From NCBI GenBank assembly GCA_043747835.1, contig JAYTOK010000065.1, positions 1-64,000 of the forward strand: DNA of 64,000 nucleotides, in the 5' to 3' direction. The stretch comes from CADEED01 sp043747835. Lineage in GTDB: Bacteria; Pseudomonadota; Gammaproteobacteria; Steroidobacterales; Steroidobacteraceae. How positions within the stretch are numbered: position 1 is the stretch's first letter; every line of letters starts with the position of its first letter. Positions 33,303 to 42,368 of this stretch are shown here, piece by piece. Below the pieces are notes generated by a model. The model searched no databases, was not told the DNA's origin, and saw nothing but the letters and a program-made list of their open reading frames with translations. The translations under genes were made by a program, and so were the position numbers.

Positions 33303-35603
33303 ATGCTCTCTTTCCAACAAAGTTTTGCGGCGGCCGTGGTTGCCGTCTCGCTCACGCTCGGCGCATGCGATGACGCAAAGGAAACTGTCGTGCCGTCGAT
33401 CACCGCGCCCGCGTCGATCGGCAACGGTGTCGTTGGCGCGGCGTTCGCGCCGACCTCGATCGTGGCGGACGGCACCACGCCGATCACCTTCGCGGTGACA
33501 ACGGGAACGTTGCCGCCGGGAATCACGTTGAACGGCACGACCGGTCAGTATTCCGGCACGCCGACGACCGCTGGCGCATTCGATTTCACGATCACCGCGA
33601 CTAACCGCCGCGGCAGCTCGAACCGGGCGTTCACGCAAACCGTTCTGCAGACTCCGGCAATCACCGCGCCGACGTCGCCGCTGGCGGCCACTATTGCCGG
33701 ATCCGCATCGAGCGCGATCAGCTTCACCGCGAGCGGCTCGACGCCGGTCACCTGGAGCGTGAGCGCGGGTTCGCTGCCGCCGGGCATGGCGCTGAACGCG
33801 GCGACTGGCGCGTACACCGGAATGCCGAGCGCGACCGGCAGCTTCTCGTTCACGATCACCGCGACGAACTCCGTCGGGGCGGACAGCGATCCTGTCACGC
33901 AAGCCGTGAACGCGCCGGCCGTCAACGCGCACGCGCTCGTCGGCGGCAACAGCATCGCCGCGTTCGCGACCACGTTCGCGCCGGGCCTCGAGTCGCCGCT
34001 GCCGCTGACGGGCGTTGCCGCGGGCGAAACCCTCGTGAGCATCGATCGCCGTCCGCAGAACGGATTCCTGTATGGGCTCGGTTTCAATCCGACCCTGGGT
34101 TCGGTGCAGCTGTATTCGATCTCGACGGTGACCGGCTTCGCGACGCCCATTGGCACCAGCGGAACGTTCGTCGGCGCTGATGGCGTGACGCCGGTGCCGG
34201 TCGGCGCGGGCGCCGGCACGACGTTCGGCATCGACTTCAATCCGACGGTCGATCGCGTGCGCGTGGTCAACAGCGCGGGACAGAACTTCCGCATGAATCC
34301 GAACACGGGCGCGTTCGTCGATGGCAATGCCGGCGTCGCGGGCGTGAACATGGATGGCGGCGTCAACGGCGCCACGACCTCGGTGCAGGAGACGGCGTAC
34401 ACGAACAGCGCGCCGAGTGTGACGGTGACGACGCAGTACGCGGTCGATTCTTCGATCGACGCGGTGTGCATCCAGAACCCGCCGAACACCGGCACGCAGA
34501 CGATGTGCCAGCAGTTGAGCACTGCCGTCGATGCGGTGGTCGGATTCGATATCGACCCGTCGGTCACCGTTGCGACATCGAACACGCCGGCGACCGGCAG
34601 CGGCGTTGCCGTGGTGCGTCTCGGTGGCGCAGTTGCCGAATCGCTCGCGACGATCGATCTCGTGAACGGCAGGGTCGGCACGCCCGTGCCGCTCGGCACC
34701 GGCGGGATCCGGGGTCTTGCGTTGCACACGCCCGCGGCGATTCCATTTGTTGCGTTGTCGGCGGATGGTGCCCAGCTCGTGCGCTTCACGAGCGCCGCGC
34801 CCGGCACGGCGACGACCGTCGCGATCACCGGCGTCGCCGCCGGCGACGTGCTGATCGGTGTCGACTTCCGCCCGCAGACGGGGCAGCTCTACGCGCTGGG
34901 CGTGAACGAGGTGGCGAACACCGGCACGCTCTATCTAGTGGATCCGCAGACTGCGGTGGCGTCGGCGGTTGGCGCGGCGGGGCAGGTCGCATACGTCGAT
35001 GCGGGAGGTGGCGCGGTCGATCTGCCGGCCGCGTCCGAGGGGTATGGGTTCGACTTCAACCCGACCGTGGATCGTGTGCGCGTGGTGACGAACACTGGGC
35101 TCAACTTCCGGGTGAACCCCAACAACGGCGCGCCCGTGGACGGCAATCTCAACAACACCGCGGCGCCGCCGGTGGGCATCAACACCGACGGGATGATCAA
35201 CGGGCTGCCAGTGGATTCGACCGGCGTTGCCGGCGCGGCGTACACCAACAGCTACGGGCAACCGTTGAGCGTCGGCTTCACGACGCAGTACGTGCTCGAT
35301 TCGGTGAGCGATCTGCTGTTCGCGCAGGTTCCGCCGAACAGCGGCACGGTCGTGGGCGGCGTCGGACTCACGGTGAATGGCCTCAGGATCGACTTCACGG
35401 CGGTGAATGGCTTCGACATCCCGTCGGATGTGCAGGTCACCGCGTCGAACACGCCCGCGAACGGGACCGCGTATGCGGCGCTCACGGTCGGCAGCGTGCA
35501 GATGCTGTACGCGATCGACATCCTGACGGGGCGGTCCCGCGCGCTGGGGTCGCTCGCGATGCCGGTCGCGGGTCTCGCGATCGGTCAGGTCGCCGTGAAG
35601 TAG
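33303..35603 (+). CDS. Lipoprotein with two putative-Ig and two DUF4394 domains
   Basis: A 766-residue protein with lipobox LTLGACDD (Cys near 22). Two He_PIG-type Ig repeats follow (about 30-115 and 115-205: GTLPPGITLNGTTGQYSGTP and GSLPPGMALNAATGAYTGMP). Two DUF4394 domains of about 260 residues come next, each with GIDFNPTVDRVRVV or GFDFNPTVDRVRVV and LNFRVNPNNGAPVDGN-type motifs. DUF4394 is a beta-propeller-like secreted domain of unknown role. GGGGA precedes the ATG. The same frame is open far upstream, opposite the alpha-2-macroglobulin gene, but the signal peptide fixes the start here. Confidence 0.85.
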   Translation: MLSFQQSFAAAVVAVSLTLGACDDAKETVVPSITAPASIGNGVVGAAFAPTSIVADGTTPITFAVTTGTLPPGITLNGTTGQYSGTPTTAGAFDFTITATNRRGSSNRAFTQTVLQTPAITAPTSPLAATIAGSASSAISFTASGSTPVTWSVSAGSLPPGMALNAATGAYTGMPSATGSFSFTITATNSVGADSDPVTQAVNAPAVNAHALVGGNSIAAFATTFAPGLESPLPLTGVAAGETLVSIDRRPQNGFLYGLGFNPTLGSVQLYSISTVTGFATPIGTSGTFVGADGVTPVPVGAGAGTTFGIDFNPTVDRVRVVNSAGQNFRMNPNTGAFVDGNAGVAGVNMDGGVNGATTSVQETAYTNSAPSVTVTTQYAVDSSIDAVCIQNPPNTGTQTMCQQLSTAVDAVVGFDIDPSVTVATSNTPATGSGVAVVRLGGAVAESLATIDLVNGRVGTPVPLGTGGIRGLALHTPAAIPFVALSADGAQLVRFTSAAPGTATTVAITGVAAGDVLIGVDFRPQTGQLYALGVNEVANTGTLYLVDPQTAVASAVGAAGQVAYVDAGGGAVDLPAASEGYGFDFNPTVDRVRVVTNTGLNFRVNPNNGAPVDGNLNNTAAPPVGINTDGMINGLPVDSTGVAGAAYTNSYGQPLSVGFTTQYVLDSVSDLLFAQVPPNSGTVVGGVGLTVNGLRIDFTAVNGFDIPSDVQVTASNTPANGTAYAALTVGSVQMLYAIDILTGRSRALGSLAMPVAGLAIGQVAVK

Positions 35604-35614
35604 GGGTAAATCGG

Positions 35615-35677
35615 GGAGTGGCCCCAAACGCCGGTTTGGGGCCACTCCCCACATGGCGGTTTGGGGCCACTCCCCAA
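35615..35677. repeat. Palindrome plus extra arm of a GGGGAGTGGCCCC repeat
   Basis: Left arm GGGGAGTGGCCCCAAAC (35615-35631), loop GCCG, right arm GTTTGGGGCCACTCCCC (35636-35652), then a further reverse-oriented copy at 35661-35677 after 8 bp. The set starts 11 bp after the DUF4394 stop codon and lies in the 101-bp gap before the DUF1835 gene. Confidence 0.85.
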
Positions 35678-35704
35678 AGTCTTCGTTTCCGTAGAATCAC
35701 CGGT

Positions 35705-36694
35705 GTGATCAAGCTGCTGCCACCCGGCCTGCACATCCTCCTCGGCGACTCGGCCGGCGGGACCTTCACGCGAGTGTTCTTCGCGCGCGACCGGTTGTTG
35801 ATCGATCACGACGTACTCTCCTGCGGCCCCACGCCCCCGTGTACCGATCTCGCCGCGTGGACCAAGCTCCGCCACGAGTTCTGGAACGGCTTCGTACCTG
35901 GCAGCGCCAGCGAGCACGTGCACTCGCGATTCAATCTCCTGGACAACGCGAAGCGCCTCGCCGACGCCGAGCGCGTCCACATCTGGGCGGGCACTGGCGT
36001 CAGCGAACAATTGTTCGTCGCATTCGTCGTGAATCTCGTGAAGCTCGTCGGCGGTGATGCCGAGCGCATCGCGCTCGTGCAGTTCGAGCAAATGAACGGC
36101 ATGCGCGTGACCGGGCTCGGCGAGCTGGACGAAGATCAATTCCGCGCGGCGCCAGATCCCGTGCCGATGTCGGTGGACGCGTCGCAGCAGTACCTGATGG
36201 CGTGGCATGCGATGACATCGCCGGATCCGGCCGAACTCGGCTCGTATGCGAAGGAACATCCCGACGCGAACCGTTGGCTCAAGCTGGCGATGCAACTCAT
36301 GACGCGACGGTTTCCCGACAAGAAGACCGGTCTGAGCTATTGGGACCACGCGCTGTTGTCGCGCGTGAAGGCGCGCGGGCCCGGCGTGTCGCAGATCATC
36401 GGGTTCACGATGGCGGAGACGTATGGGCAGGGCGACATCGTCGGCGACTGGTATCTGTTCGGCCGGATGCTGCACCTCGCGCGAATACCGAGTCCACTCG
36501 TCAAAGTGAGCGGCGACGAGCTCGCGATCCACAGCACCGAAGCTGCGATCACGCCGTTCGGGGAAGAGGTGTTGCGCGGCGCGGCATCGAACTTCCCGGC
36601 GAACCCCATCGAGGATTGGGCTGCAGGCGTCAAATTGAGCTCATCCGCCGGGGCGATGTGGTTCAACGACGGCGGGCGGCTGGTCAAGGGCTGA
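35705..36694 (+). CDS. DUF1835-type protein of unknown function
   Basis: A 329-residue soluble protein starting with GTG (MIKLLPPGLHILLGDSAGGT). The first 130 residues match the DUF1835 layout: 'HIllGDSagG.fr...' , LLIDHDVLSCGPTPPC, VHIWAGTGVSEQLFVAFVVN. The remaining part is helical and may correspond to the accompanying DUF3658-type region. Function is not established. It follows a palindromic repeat and is followed within 2 bp of its stop by another repeat copy. Confidence 0.7.
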   Translation: MIKLLPPGLHILLGDSAGGTFTRVFFARDRLLIDHDVLSCGPTPPCTDLAAWTKLRHEFWNGFVPGSASEHVHSRFNLLDNAKRLADAERVHIWAGTGVSEQLFVAFVVNLVKLVGGDAERIALVQFEQMNGMRVTGLGELDEDQFRAAPDPVPMSVDASQQYLMAWHAMTSPDPAELGSYAKEHPDANRWLKLAMQLMTRRFPDKKTGLSYWDHALLSRVKARGPGVSQIIGFTMAETYGQGDIVGDWYLFGRMLHLARIPSPLVKVSGDELAIHSTEAAITPFGEEVLRGAASNFPANPIEDWAAGVKLSSSAGAMWFNDGGRLVKG

Positions 36695-36695
36695 G

Positions 36696-36720
36696 AAATG
36701 GGGTCAGACTCTATTTTTCC
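36696..36720 (+). repeat. Diverged single RAYT-type repeat
   Basis: AAATGGGGTCAGACTCTATTTTTCC is a diverged copy of AAAAGGGGACAGATCTATTTTCC, starting 2 bp after the DUF1835 stop codon. No inverted partner is visible in the 148-bp gap to the aldolase gene. Confidence 0.65.
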
Positions 36721-36842
36721 TCTGTCCTCGCCCTCTGTCCGATGTCCCCGGCGGGCCATGTTCTCTTCAGTTGCCTCACCTGATCGACCCCCTTACCATC
36801 GCGCCTCCTTACACCGTAGCGACACCGAAGGGGCGATAGACA

Positions 36843-37736
36843 ATGAGCAATTTCGAGCAGCAAGCAGCCAAGATCCGCAACCAGCCAGGATTCATCGCGG
36901 CGCTGGACCAGAGTGGCGGCAGCACGCCGAAGGCGCTCAAGCTCTACGGTGTCGAAGAGAACACGTACTCGGGCGAGCAGCAGATGATGGACCTCGTCCA
37001 CCAGATGCGTTCGCGTATCGTCACGAGCCCCGTCTTCGCGGGCAACCGCATCGCCGGCGCGATCCTGTTCGAAGCGACGATGGATCGCGATTTCGGTGGC
37101 ACGCCCGCGGCTGACTACCTGTGGAACAGCAAGCAGGTCGTTCCTTTCCTCAAGATCGACAAGGGTCTCGCCGACGAAGTGAACGGCGTGCAGCTCATGA
37201 AGCCGATGCCGACGCTCGACGATCTCCTCAAGAAGGCGAAGTCGAAGGGCATCTTCGGCACCAAAGAGCGTTCGGTCATCAAGCTCAACAATCCCGAGGG
37301 CATCAAGGCCGTCGTGAAGCAGCAGTTCGAGATCGCGAAGCAGGTGCTGTCGCACGGACTGATCCCGATCGTCGAGCCGGAAGTGGACATCAAGAACCCG
37401 GACAAGAAGGGCTCCGAGGACAACCTCAAGAAGGAAATCCTGGCCGAGCTCGACAAGCTGCCGGCGGATCAGCAGGTGATGCTGAAGCTCACGATCCCGG
37501 ACGTGGACAACCTCTACGCCGATCTCGTGAAGCACCCGCGCGTGCTGAAGGTCGTGGCGCTGTCGGGCGGCTACAGCCGTGACGAAGCGAACAAGCGTCT
37601 CGCGAAGCAGAACGGCATGATCGCGAGCTTCTCGCGCGCGCTGTCGGAAGGTCTCACGGCGCAGCAGAGCGATGCGGATTTCAATGGCGCGCTCGACAAG
37701 GCGATCGAGAGCATCTACCAGGCTTCGAAGACCTGA
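36843..37736 (+). CDS. Fructose-bisphosphate aldolase, class I
   Basis: A 297-residue cytoplasmic enzyme that cleaves fructose 1,6-bisphosphate to two triose phosphates through a Schiff base. Features are GFIAALDQSGGSTPKALKLY near the N terminus, GAILFEATMDRDF, FLKIDKGL, a central GLIPIVEPEVDI and the probable Schiff-base lysine region QQVMLKLTIPDVD, then VALSGGYSRDEAN. Size and order match the bacterial class I (Fda-type) aldolases of about 296 residues. It has its own terminator and converges with the AraC gene. Confidence 0.93.
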   Translation: MSNFEQQAAKIRNQPGFIAALDQSGGSTPKALKLYGVEENTYSGEQQMMDLVHQMRSRIVTSPVFAGNRIAGAILFEATMDRDFGGTPAADYLWNSKQVVPFLKIDKGLADEVNGVQLMKPMPTLDDLLKKAKSKGIFGTKERSVIKLNNPEGIKAVVKQQFEIAKQVLSHGLIPIVEPEVDIKNPDKKGSEDNLKKEILAELDKLPADQQVMLKLTIPDVDNLYADLVKHPRVLKVVALSGGYSRDEANKRLAKQNGMIASFSRALSEGLTAQQSDADFNGALDKAIESIYQASKT

Positions 37737-37763
37737 GCGGAAGCGAAAAGCAGTTCTTGAACG

Positions 37764-37796
37764 AGCCCCGGCGATGCAAGTCGCCGGGGCTTTTTC
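37764..37796 (+). terminator. Intrinsic terminator after the aldolase gene
   Basis: AGCCCCGGCGA-tgcaag-TCGCCGGGGCT is a perfect 11-bp stem followed by TTTTCTTT, 27 bp after the aldolase stop codon. It ends 5 bp before the convergent AraC-type gene's stop and may serve both. Confidence 0.92.
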
Positions 37797-37801
37797 TTTG
37801 C

Positions 37802-38626
37802 CTATGCGCTCTGATTCCGCCACTCGCGCGGGGATTTCCCGCTCTGTGCCTTGAACGCCCGCGACAGCGCCGCCTCGCTGCCATACCCGACATCCTGCGC
37901 GATCAGCTTCAGGCTCTTGCCCGCCAGCAGTGCCTTCTGCGCGAGCCCGACGCGCCATCTCTGTAGATAGACGCCCGGCGTCACGCCGACGGTCTCGCGA
38001 AAACCGTTCGCGAACACGCTGCGGCTCATGCCGCTAGCGGCCGCCAGATCCTCGAGCGGCCATTCCTTCTGCGGCTCCTCGTGCATCTTCACGATCGCGA
38101 GCCGCAGCTTCGGATGCGCGAGCCCCGCGAGCATCCCCACTCGCGTCTGACCGCTCTCCATGAGCTGACGCAGCACCTGGATCAGCACGACCTCGAACAA
38201 GCGGTCGAGCATCGCCTGCCGTCCGCAGTACTGCGTGATCGCCTCGCTGAACAGCAGCTCGAGCACGGCCTCACTACCTTGCAGTGCTTTCAGCGGCAAA
38301 CACACGCACTCGGGCAGGGCGGCTGCGATCGGATTCGCATTGCCGCCCTCGAAGCTCAAGTTCGCGCACACGAAATCCGCGCCACGCTCGGTGTCGGTTT
38401 CGAAGCGATGCGCCATCGGGCGTGGATAGAGCAGGAGGCTCGGCTCGCGAATGCGCAATGGCTTGCCCTTGCCGTGGCGCACATCGACATCGCCGCGGCG
38501 GATGAGATGCAGTTGCCCGTCCGTCCCGCTGCCATCGAGCGAGTTGATGCCGCAGAGCGCGCCAGCCTGGAAGGTCCGCGCGTTGACGGAGAAGTGCGCG
38601 AGCAACGCCTGAAGCCGGTCAGCCAT
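37802..38626 (-). CDS. AraC-family transcriptional regulator with cupin sensor domain
   Basis: A 274-residue regulator from MADRLQALLAHFSVNARTFQ. The N-terminal half is a cupin (QLHLIRRGDVDVRHGKGKPL, PSLLLYPRPMAHRFE); the C-terminal 100 residues hold two HTH motifs (LEDLAAASGMSRSVFANGFR and KLIAQDVGYGSEAALSRAFK) ending SGKSPREWR. It is divergent from the ohr/hydrolase pair with 112 bp between starts, so it probably controls that pair. The upstream ATG at 38749 would intrude into ohr and is rejected. Confidence 0.88.
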   Translation of the reverse strand: MADRLQALLAHFSVNARTFQAGALCGINSLDGSGTDGQLHLIRRGDVDVRHGKGKPLRIREPSLLLYPRPMAHRFETDTERGADFVCANLSFEGGNANPIAAALPECVCLPLKALQGSEAVLELLFSEAITQYCGRQAMLDRLFEVVLIQVLRQLMESGQTRVGMLAGLAHPKLRLAIVKMHEEPQKEWPLEDLAAASGMSRSVFANGFRETVGVTPGVYLQRWRVGLAQKALLAGKSLKLIAQDVGYGSEAALSRAFKAQSGKSPREWRNQSA

Positions 38627-38738
38627 GGGAAAAGACTCTCGATCAAGTTCTTGGGACTCAAGGTAGCAAATCGTCCTGAGTTTGGCCGCAAAGTTCTCCT
38701 CACCCGGCGGCACCGCCGAACACACCCAGGAGAACGCC

Positions 38739-39170
38739 ATGACCCTCAAGCCCGAAAAAATCCTCTACACCGGCAAAGCCACCGCCACGGGCGGCCGCGA
38801 CGGCCGCGCGATTTCGTCCGATCAGGTTCTCGACGTCGCGCTCGCGACGCCGCGCGAACTTGGCGGCGCCGGCGGCGCGGGCACGAACCCGGAGCAGTTG
38901 TTCGCCGCGGGTTACTCCGCCTGCTTTCTCAGCGCGCTCAAGTTCGTCGCCGGCAAGCAGAAGATCGCGCTGCCCGCCGACTCGACTGTGCACGGCCAGG
39001 TCGGCATCGGTCCGATCCCGACGGGCTTCGCGCTGAAGGTGCAGCTCGAGATCTCGGTCCCGGGTCTGCCGCGCGAACAGGTGCAGCAGCTCGTCGATGC
39101 CGCGCACCAGGTCTGCCCGTACTCGAATGCCACGCGCGGCAACGTCGACGTGACGCTCGTCGTTGCCTGA
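38739..39170 (+). CDS. ohr: Organic hydroperoxide resistance protein, Ohr/OsmC family
   Basis: A 143-residue thiol peroxidase that reduces organic hydroperoxides. Conserved points are LYTGKATATGGRDGRAISSD, TNPEQLFAAGYSACFLSALK with the peroxidatic Cys, and VCPYSNATRGNVDVTL with the resolving Cys. AGGAG sits 6 bp before the ATG at 38739. Ohr is usually controlled by OhrR; here the divergent regulator is AraC-type, which is less usual. It is followed after 29 bp by a secreted hydrolase on the same strand. Confidence 0.92.
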   Translation: MTLKPEKILYTGKATATGGRDGRAISSDQVLDVALATPRELGGAGGAGTNPEQLFAAGYSACFLSALKFVAGKQKIALPADSTVHGQVGIGPIPTGFALKVQLEISVPGLPREQVQQLVDAAHQVCPYSNATRGNVDVTLVVA

Positions 39171-39199
39171 ATCGACAAACTATCTAGAAGGGGAATCAC

Positions 39200-40120
39200 A
39201 TGAATACATCAGTCAGGAACACCACCGCCGGCCTCGTCGTCGCGCTTTCGCTCGCAACCGCCGCGAACGCGGCGCCGCCCAAAGTCGAGGGCAGCTATGT
39301 CACGACCCGCGACAACGTGCAGCTCTACTTCAAGGACTGGGGCCCGCGCACGGGCCCGGTCGTGACGTTCAGCCACGGCTGGCCGTTGAACTCGGACAGC
39401 TTCGAATCGCAGATGATCTTTCTCGCTGAGAGGGGTTATCGCGTCGTGGCGCACGATCGCCGCGGTCACGGGCGCTCGAGCCAGCCTTGGGACGGCAACG
39501 ACATGGATCACTACGCGGACGATCTCGCGGCCGTGATCGAAGCGCTGAACCTCAAGGACGTCACGCTCGTCGGCTTCTCGACGGGTGGCGGCGAAGTGGC
39601 GCGCTACATCGGCCGGCACGGGACGTCGCGGGTGAAGAAGGCCGTGCTGATCGGCGCGGTTCCGCCGCTGATGCTGAAGACACCTGACAACCTGACGGGC
39701 ACGCCAATCGAGGTGTACGACGGGATTCGCCAGGGTGCGTTGACGAACCGGGCACAGCAGTACTTCGACATCGCCTCGACTGTGTTCTACGGCTTCAACC
39801 GGCCGGGCGCGAAGCCTTCGCAGGGTTTGATCCAGTCGTTCGTGACGCAGGGCTTGCAGGCCGGACACAAGAACACCTTCGATTCGATCAAGGCGTTTTC
39901 GGAGACGGACTTCCGGCCGGACCTCGCGAAGTTCGATGTGCCGACGCTGATCCTGCACGGCGGGGACGATCAGCTCGTGTCCGTCGACAACCATGCGCGG
40001 GCTTCACACAAGCTGATCAAGGGCAGCAAGCTGATCGTCTACGAGGGCGGTCCGCATGGAATCACCGACACGCACAAGGATCAGGTGAATCGGGATCTGC
40101 TGAGCTTCCTGAAGGAGTGA
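39200..40120 (+). CDS. Secreted alpha/beta hydrolase, non-haem chloroperoxidase-like
   Basis: A 306-residue protein with a signal peptide (cleavage near ANAAPP). The fold marks are VVTFSHGWPLNSDSFESQM, AHDRRGHGRSSQPWDGNDMD, nucleophile elbow LVGFSTGGGEVARYIGRHG, acid region LILHGGDDQLVS and the late His in YEGGPHGITDTH. This is the cofactor-free bromo/chloroperoxidase group, which act as esterases or perhydrolases. Export is unusual for the group. AGGGGAATCAC precedes the ATG. Probably co-expressed with ohr. A palindromic repeat follows the stop. Confidence 0.87.
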   Translation: MNTSVRNTTAGLVVALSLATAANAAPPKVEGSYVTTRDNVQLYFKDWGPRTGPVVTFSHGWPLNSDSFESQMIFLAERGYRVVAHDRRGHGRSSQPWDGNDMDHYADDLAAVIEALNLKDVTLVGFSTGGGEVARYIGRHGTSRVKKAVLIGAVPPLMLKTPDNLTGTPIEVYDGIRQGALTNRAQQYFDIASTVFYGFNRPGAKPSQGLIQSFVTQGLQAGHKNTFDSIKAFSETDFRPDLAKFDVPTLILHGGDDQLVSVDNHARASHKLIKGSKLIVYEGGPHGITDTHKDQVNRDLLSFLKE

Positions 40121-40144
40121 CGGACGGCTACGGGCTTCGGAGAT

Positions 40145-40172
40145 AGGGGTCAGATCGATAGATCTGACCCCT
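40145..40172. repeat. Short palindrome related to the RAYT repeat
   Basis: AGGGGTCAGATC-gata-GATCTGACCCCT has 12-bp perfect arms and resembles a shortened GGGG(A/T)CAGATC repeat. It lies between convergent genes and ends exactly where the stop codon of the minus-strand gene (40173) begins. Confidence 0.8.
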
Positions 40173-40412
40173 TCACTTCGTCACCCGGCAGGCCGCGCGC
40201 GCCTCTTCGAGTTTCCGACGACGCTCTCGCAGGCGCTCTCCATCATCCGAGTCGTACGGCGCCCGCATTCGCGAGTCGATCGCGTCGATCTTGCTCTGGA
40301 TCTTGGCTTCGCATGCGGCCCGCTCCGCGTTTGTCGCGGTGCGCGCCTGACTCGACGTCGAGGCCAGGTGGATCAATAGAACCAGGAAGATCAGCGGTGT
40401 CAGAAGTTTCAT
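40173..40412 (-). CDS. Small secreted protein with two cysteines
   Basis: A 79-residue protein with an N-terminal signal peptide (MKLLTPLIFLVLLIHLASTS, cleavage near SQA) and a charged mature helix with Cys in ERAACEAKIQ and ARAACRVTK that could pair. It resembles small periplasmic proteins of unknown function. The 3' end abuts the palindrome at 40145-40172. Confidence 0.55.
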   Translation of the reverse strand: MKLLTPLIFLVLLIHLASTSSQARTATNAERAACEAKIQSKIDAIDSRMRAPYDSDDGERLRERRRKLEEARAACRVTK

Positions 40413-40591
40413 GAGTTCACTTCACCCCACTCGCGGCCCGCTGGAAACGCGTGAACACCTGCATTTACGCCACATAATCCGCTGGACTTAAGAGAACGCC
40501 GGGCTTGCCCGACCGTCGGCACACGAACGATGGTCGCCACGGCGACCGACATCACAGTCGCCGCGCGGCCGACGGCGTTATGGTCGGCGCC

Positions 40592-40840
40592 ATGAACGAC
40601 ATCGCTTCGATCGCCGCGATTCCAACCGCGTTGCAGAGCGCCACGAGCGCGATCCAGAAATCGCACCGAGCGCTGGAGAAGGATGCCAATGTGGTGGCGC
40701 GCTCGAATGCGGTCGAATCGCGCGATACGCTCGAAGCCCTGATCGACTCGCGACAGCAGCTCCTCTATACGAAGGCCGCCGCGAAACTCATCAGCGCCGC
40801 CGACGAGATCACGCAGAGCGTCATCGACATCCGCGCCTGA
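40592..40840 (+). CDS. Small helical protein of unknown function
   Basis: An 82-residue protein MNDIASIAAIPTALQSATSA followed by a polar helix (LEALIDSRQQLLYTKAAAKL, ISAADEITQSVIDIRA). The spacing of Ala and Leu suggests a coiled coil; there is a weak resemblance to flagellar rod-type N-terminal helices but not enough to assign. The ATG four codons earlier (40580) is an alternative. No ribosome site is clear. Confidence 0.45.
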   Translation: MNDIASIAAIPTALQSATSAIQKSHRALEKDANVVARSNAVESRDTLEALIDSRQQLLYTKAAAKLISAADEITQSVIDIRA

Positions 40841-40864
40841 CAGCCGCGCCGATGCGTTCGCCCG

Positions 40865-42313
40865 TTATGGCGGCCCGTCCGTGGGCTTGTTCGAAATTTG
40901 CGTCATGAACGGCGGCGGCGCGACCGATTCGTTCAACGTCAGCAGTTCACCCAGATTGCATTCCTGAGGAGGGACACACGATGCACGGATGTCCGGCCTC
41001 GCTTCCAGGAGTTTTTTGATGTCGTCGCGCGCGACCAGACGAAAGTAATTCTTCGCCCACTGATGTTCGAGCTGCAGGATGCGAGCAATCCCGCCGCCCA
41101 CGGTTTCATGCTCTTCGGAGTTTTTGCTCGTCGGCAAAGGCCGGACGAATCCAATTTCCCTCCGCGTTGCGTTCGCGACACCCAGAGTGACCGCGGCAAC
41201 TTTGTCGACCCGGTCGATTCTTCCCTCGAGTTCCACCAGTTTTTCGTCGCTGCGCTTGCTGGCTCTTGCCAGTTGTCCGGAAATGTCGAGGCACGAGTCG
41301 CTCGACCCGCAGAGGTGCGTGTTCACCAGTTTGACCTGGCCGCCGATGCCTTCGACATGGCTTGCGAGTCGCCCGAGAGCGGGACCGAGATCGTTCGGCA
41401 GCAACTTCGCGTTGAATTCCTCCTGCTTCTTTTCGACGCGATCCACGCTGACCTGCAACCTGCGCAACTCCGCATGGTTCTCCAAGGAAGGAAGCTTGCC
41501 GAGAATTGTCGCCGTCTTCGCGCTCGACTCGTCGACCAACTTCTTCAGTTGAGAGACGGCAAGTGCGAGGGCTGGCGGATCCATCGGCGTGGGCGGCAGT
41601 TCGTCTCCCGACGCGCTCACTAGAGTCGATCGCATTGTTTGAACCTGTGCCTCGATTCGCACGATTCGGGCGGCGTCATCCGCCGTCAGGCCGTAATTGT
41701 TCGTCACCTGGTGCCAGACGGTGCCGCCAACACCTAACAACGCCACCGTCGTCACCGCGATCTGCGGGTGTGTGACGACCTCGCGGGTGAACGAGATGAA
41801 GACGTTGAATATCCGGGCCGGCAAGGTTTCATTGAAACGCCGCGCGCTATCCGCCTCGGGCTTCTTGATGTCACCGTACTTCTCGCGGATTGACTTCAGC
41901 GTCAATGCCGGCACGCCCAGCCATTCAAGAAGCTGTAACAACAGCTCGAGCGTCGACAAGGCGAATGCGAGGTACAACAACACTTTCGACACGATGACAA
42001 TCGCGTGCACGCCACCGTCTGATTGAGCGGCATAGCGTCTCGCGGAGACCCGCCAGGTCTCACCGGAAACGGGGTTCGCCGAGATGCAGTCCGGGTTAGC
42101 CGCGCGCGCATCGCGCTGTGGGGACTCGGACACGATCCCGCAAAAAACGCGATGCGGGTCGCCTGCACGATCCAGCGCGAGTGCGCCGAGGAGCGCCAGG
42201 ATCGCGACTGCGATCAGGCACAGGGTTCGCCGCACTGCCGTCCAGTAGGGCTCAGAAGGTGCGGCCTCGGTGACGGCCGCGGCTTGCTCTTCAGCTGGCA
42301 ATTCAGCGGTCAT
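40865..42313 (-). CDS. Uncharacterised membrane protein with coiled-coil domain
   Basis: A 482-residue protein with transmembrane segments at about 29-46, 103-122 and 184-203. A long soluble coiled-coil region then runs from about 210 to 380 (VRIEAQVQTMRSTLV, LQVSVDRVEKKQEEFNAKLL, LVELEGRIDRVDKVAAVTLG). Four Cys occur in pairs in outside regions (SDSCLDISG, RASCVPPQECNLG). Such layout suggests a membrane-anchored structural or sensor protein. GGGAG precedes the ATG. A palindrome lies 56 bp upstream. No family recognised. Confidence 0.6.
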   Translation of the reverse strand: MTAELPAEEQAAAVTEAAPSEPYWTAVRRTLCLIAVAILALLGALALDRAGDPHRVFCGIVSESPQRDARAANPDCISANPVSGETWRVSARRYAAQSDGGVHAIVIVSKVLLYLAFALSTLELLLQLLEWLGVPALTLKSIREKYGDIKKPEADSARRFNETLPARIFNVFISFTREVVTHPQIAVTTVALLGVGGTVWHQVTNNYGLTADDAARIVRIEAQVQTMRSTLVSASGDELPPTPMDPPALALAVSQLKKLVDESSAKTATILGKLPSLENHAELRRLQVSVDRVEKKQEEFNAKLLPNDLGPALGRLASHVEGIGGQVKLVNTHLCGSSDSCLDISGQLARASKRSDEKLVELEGRIDRVDKVAAVTLGVANATRREIGFVRPLPTSKNSEEHETVGGGIARILQLEHQWAKNYFRLVARDDIKKLLEARPDIRASCVPPQECNLGELLTLNESVAPPPFMTQISNKPTDGPP

Positions 42314-42368
42314 GGACTTCTCCCGGTTTGGCGCTGCAGTGGCGCTTCTTCTGGTTAACTGTCCCGTG

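Noticed and set aside
40145..40172. Plain rho-independent terminator
   Set aside because: No T-run follows, and the arm sequence matches the RAYT-type repeat, so it is listed as a repeat even though it may act as a terminator.
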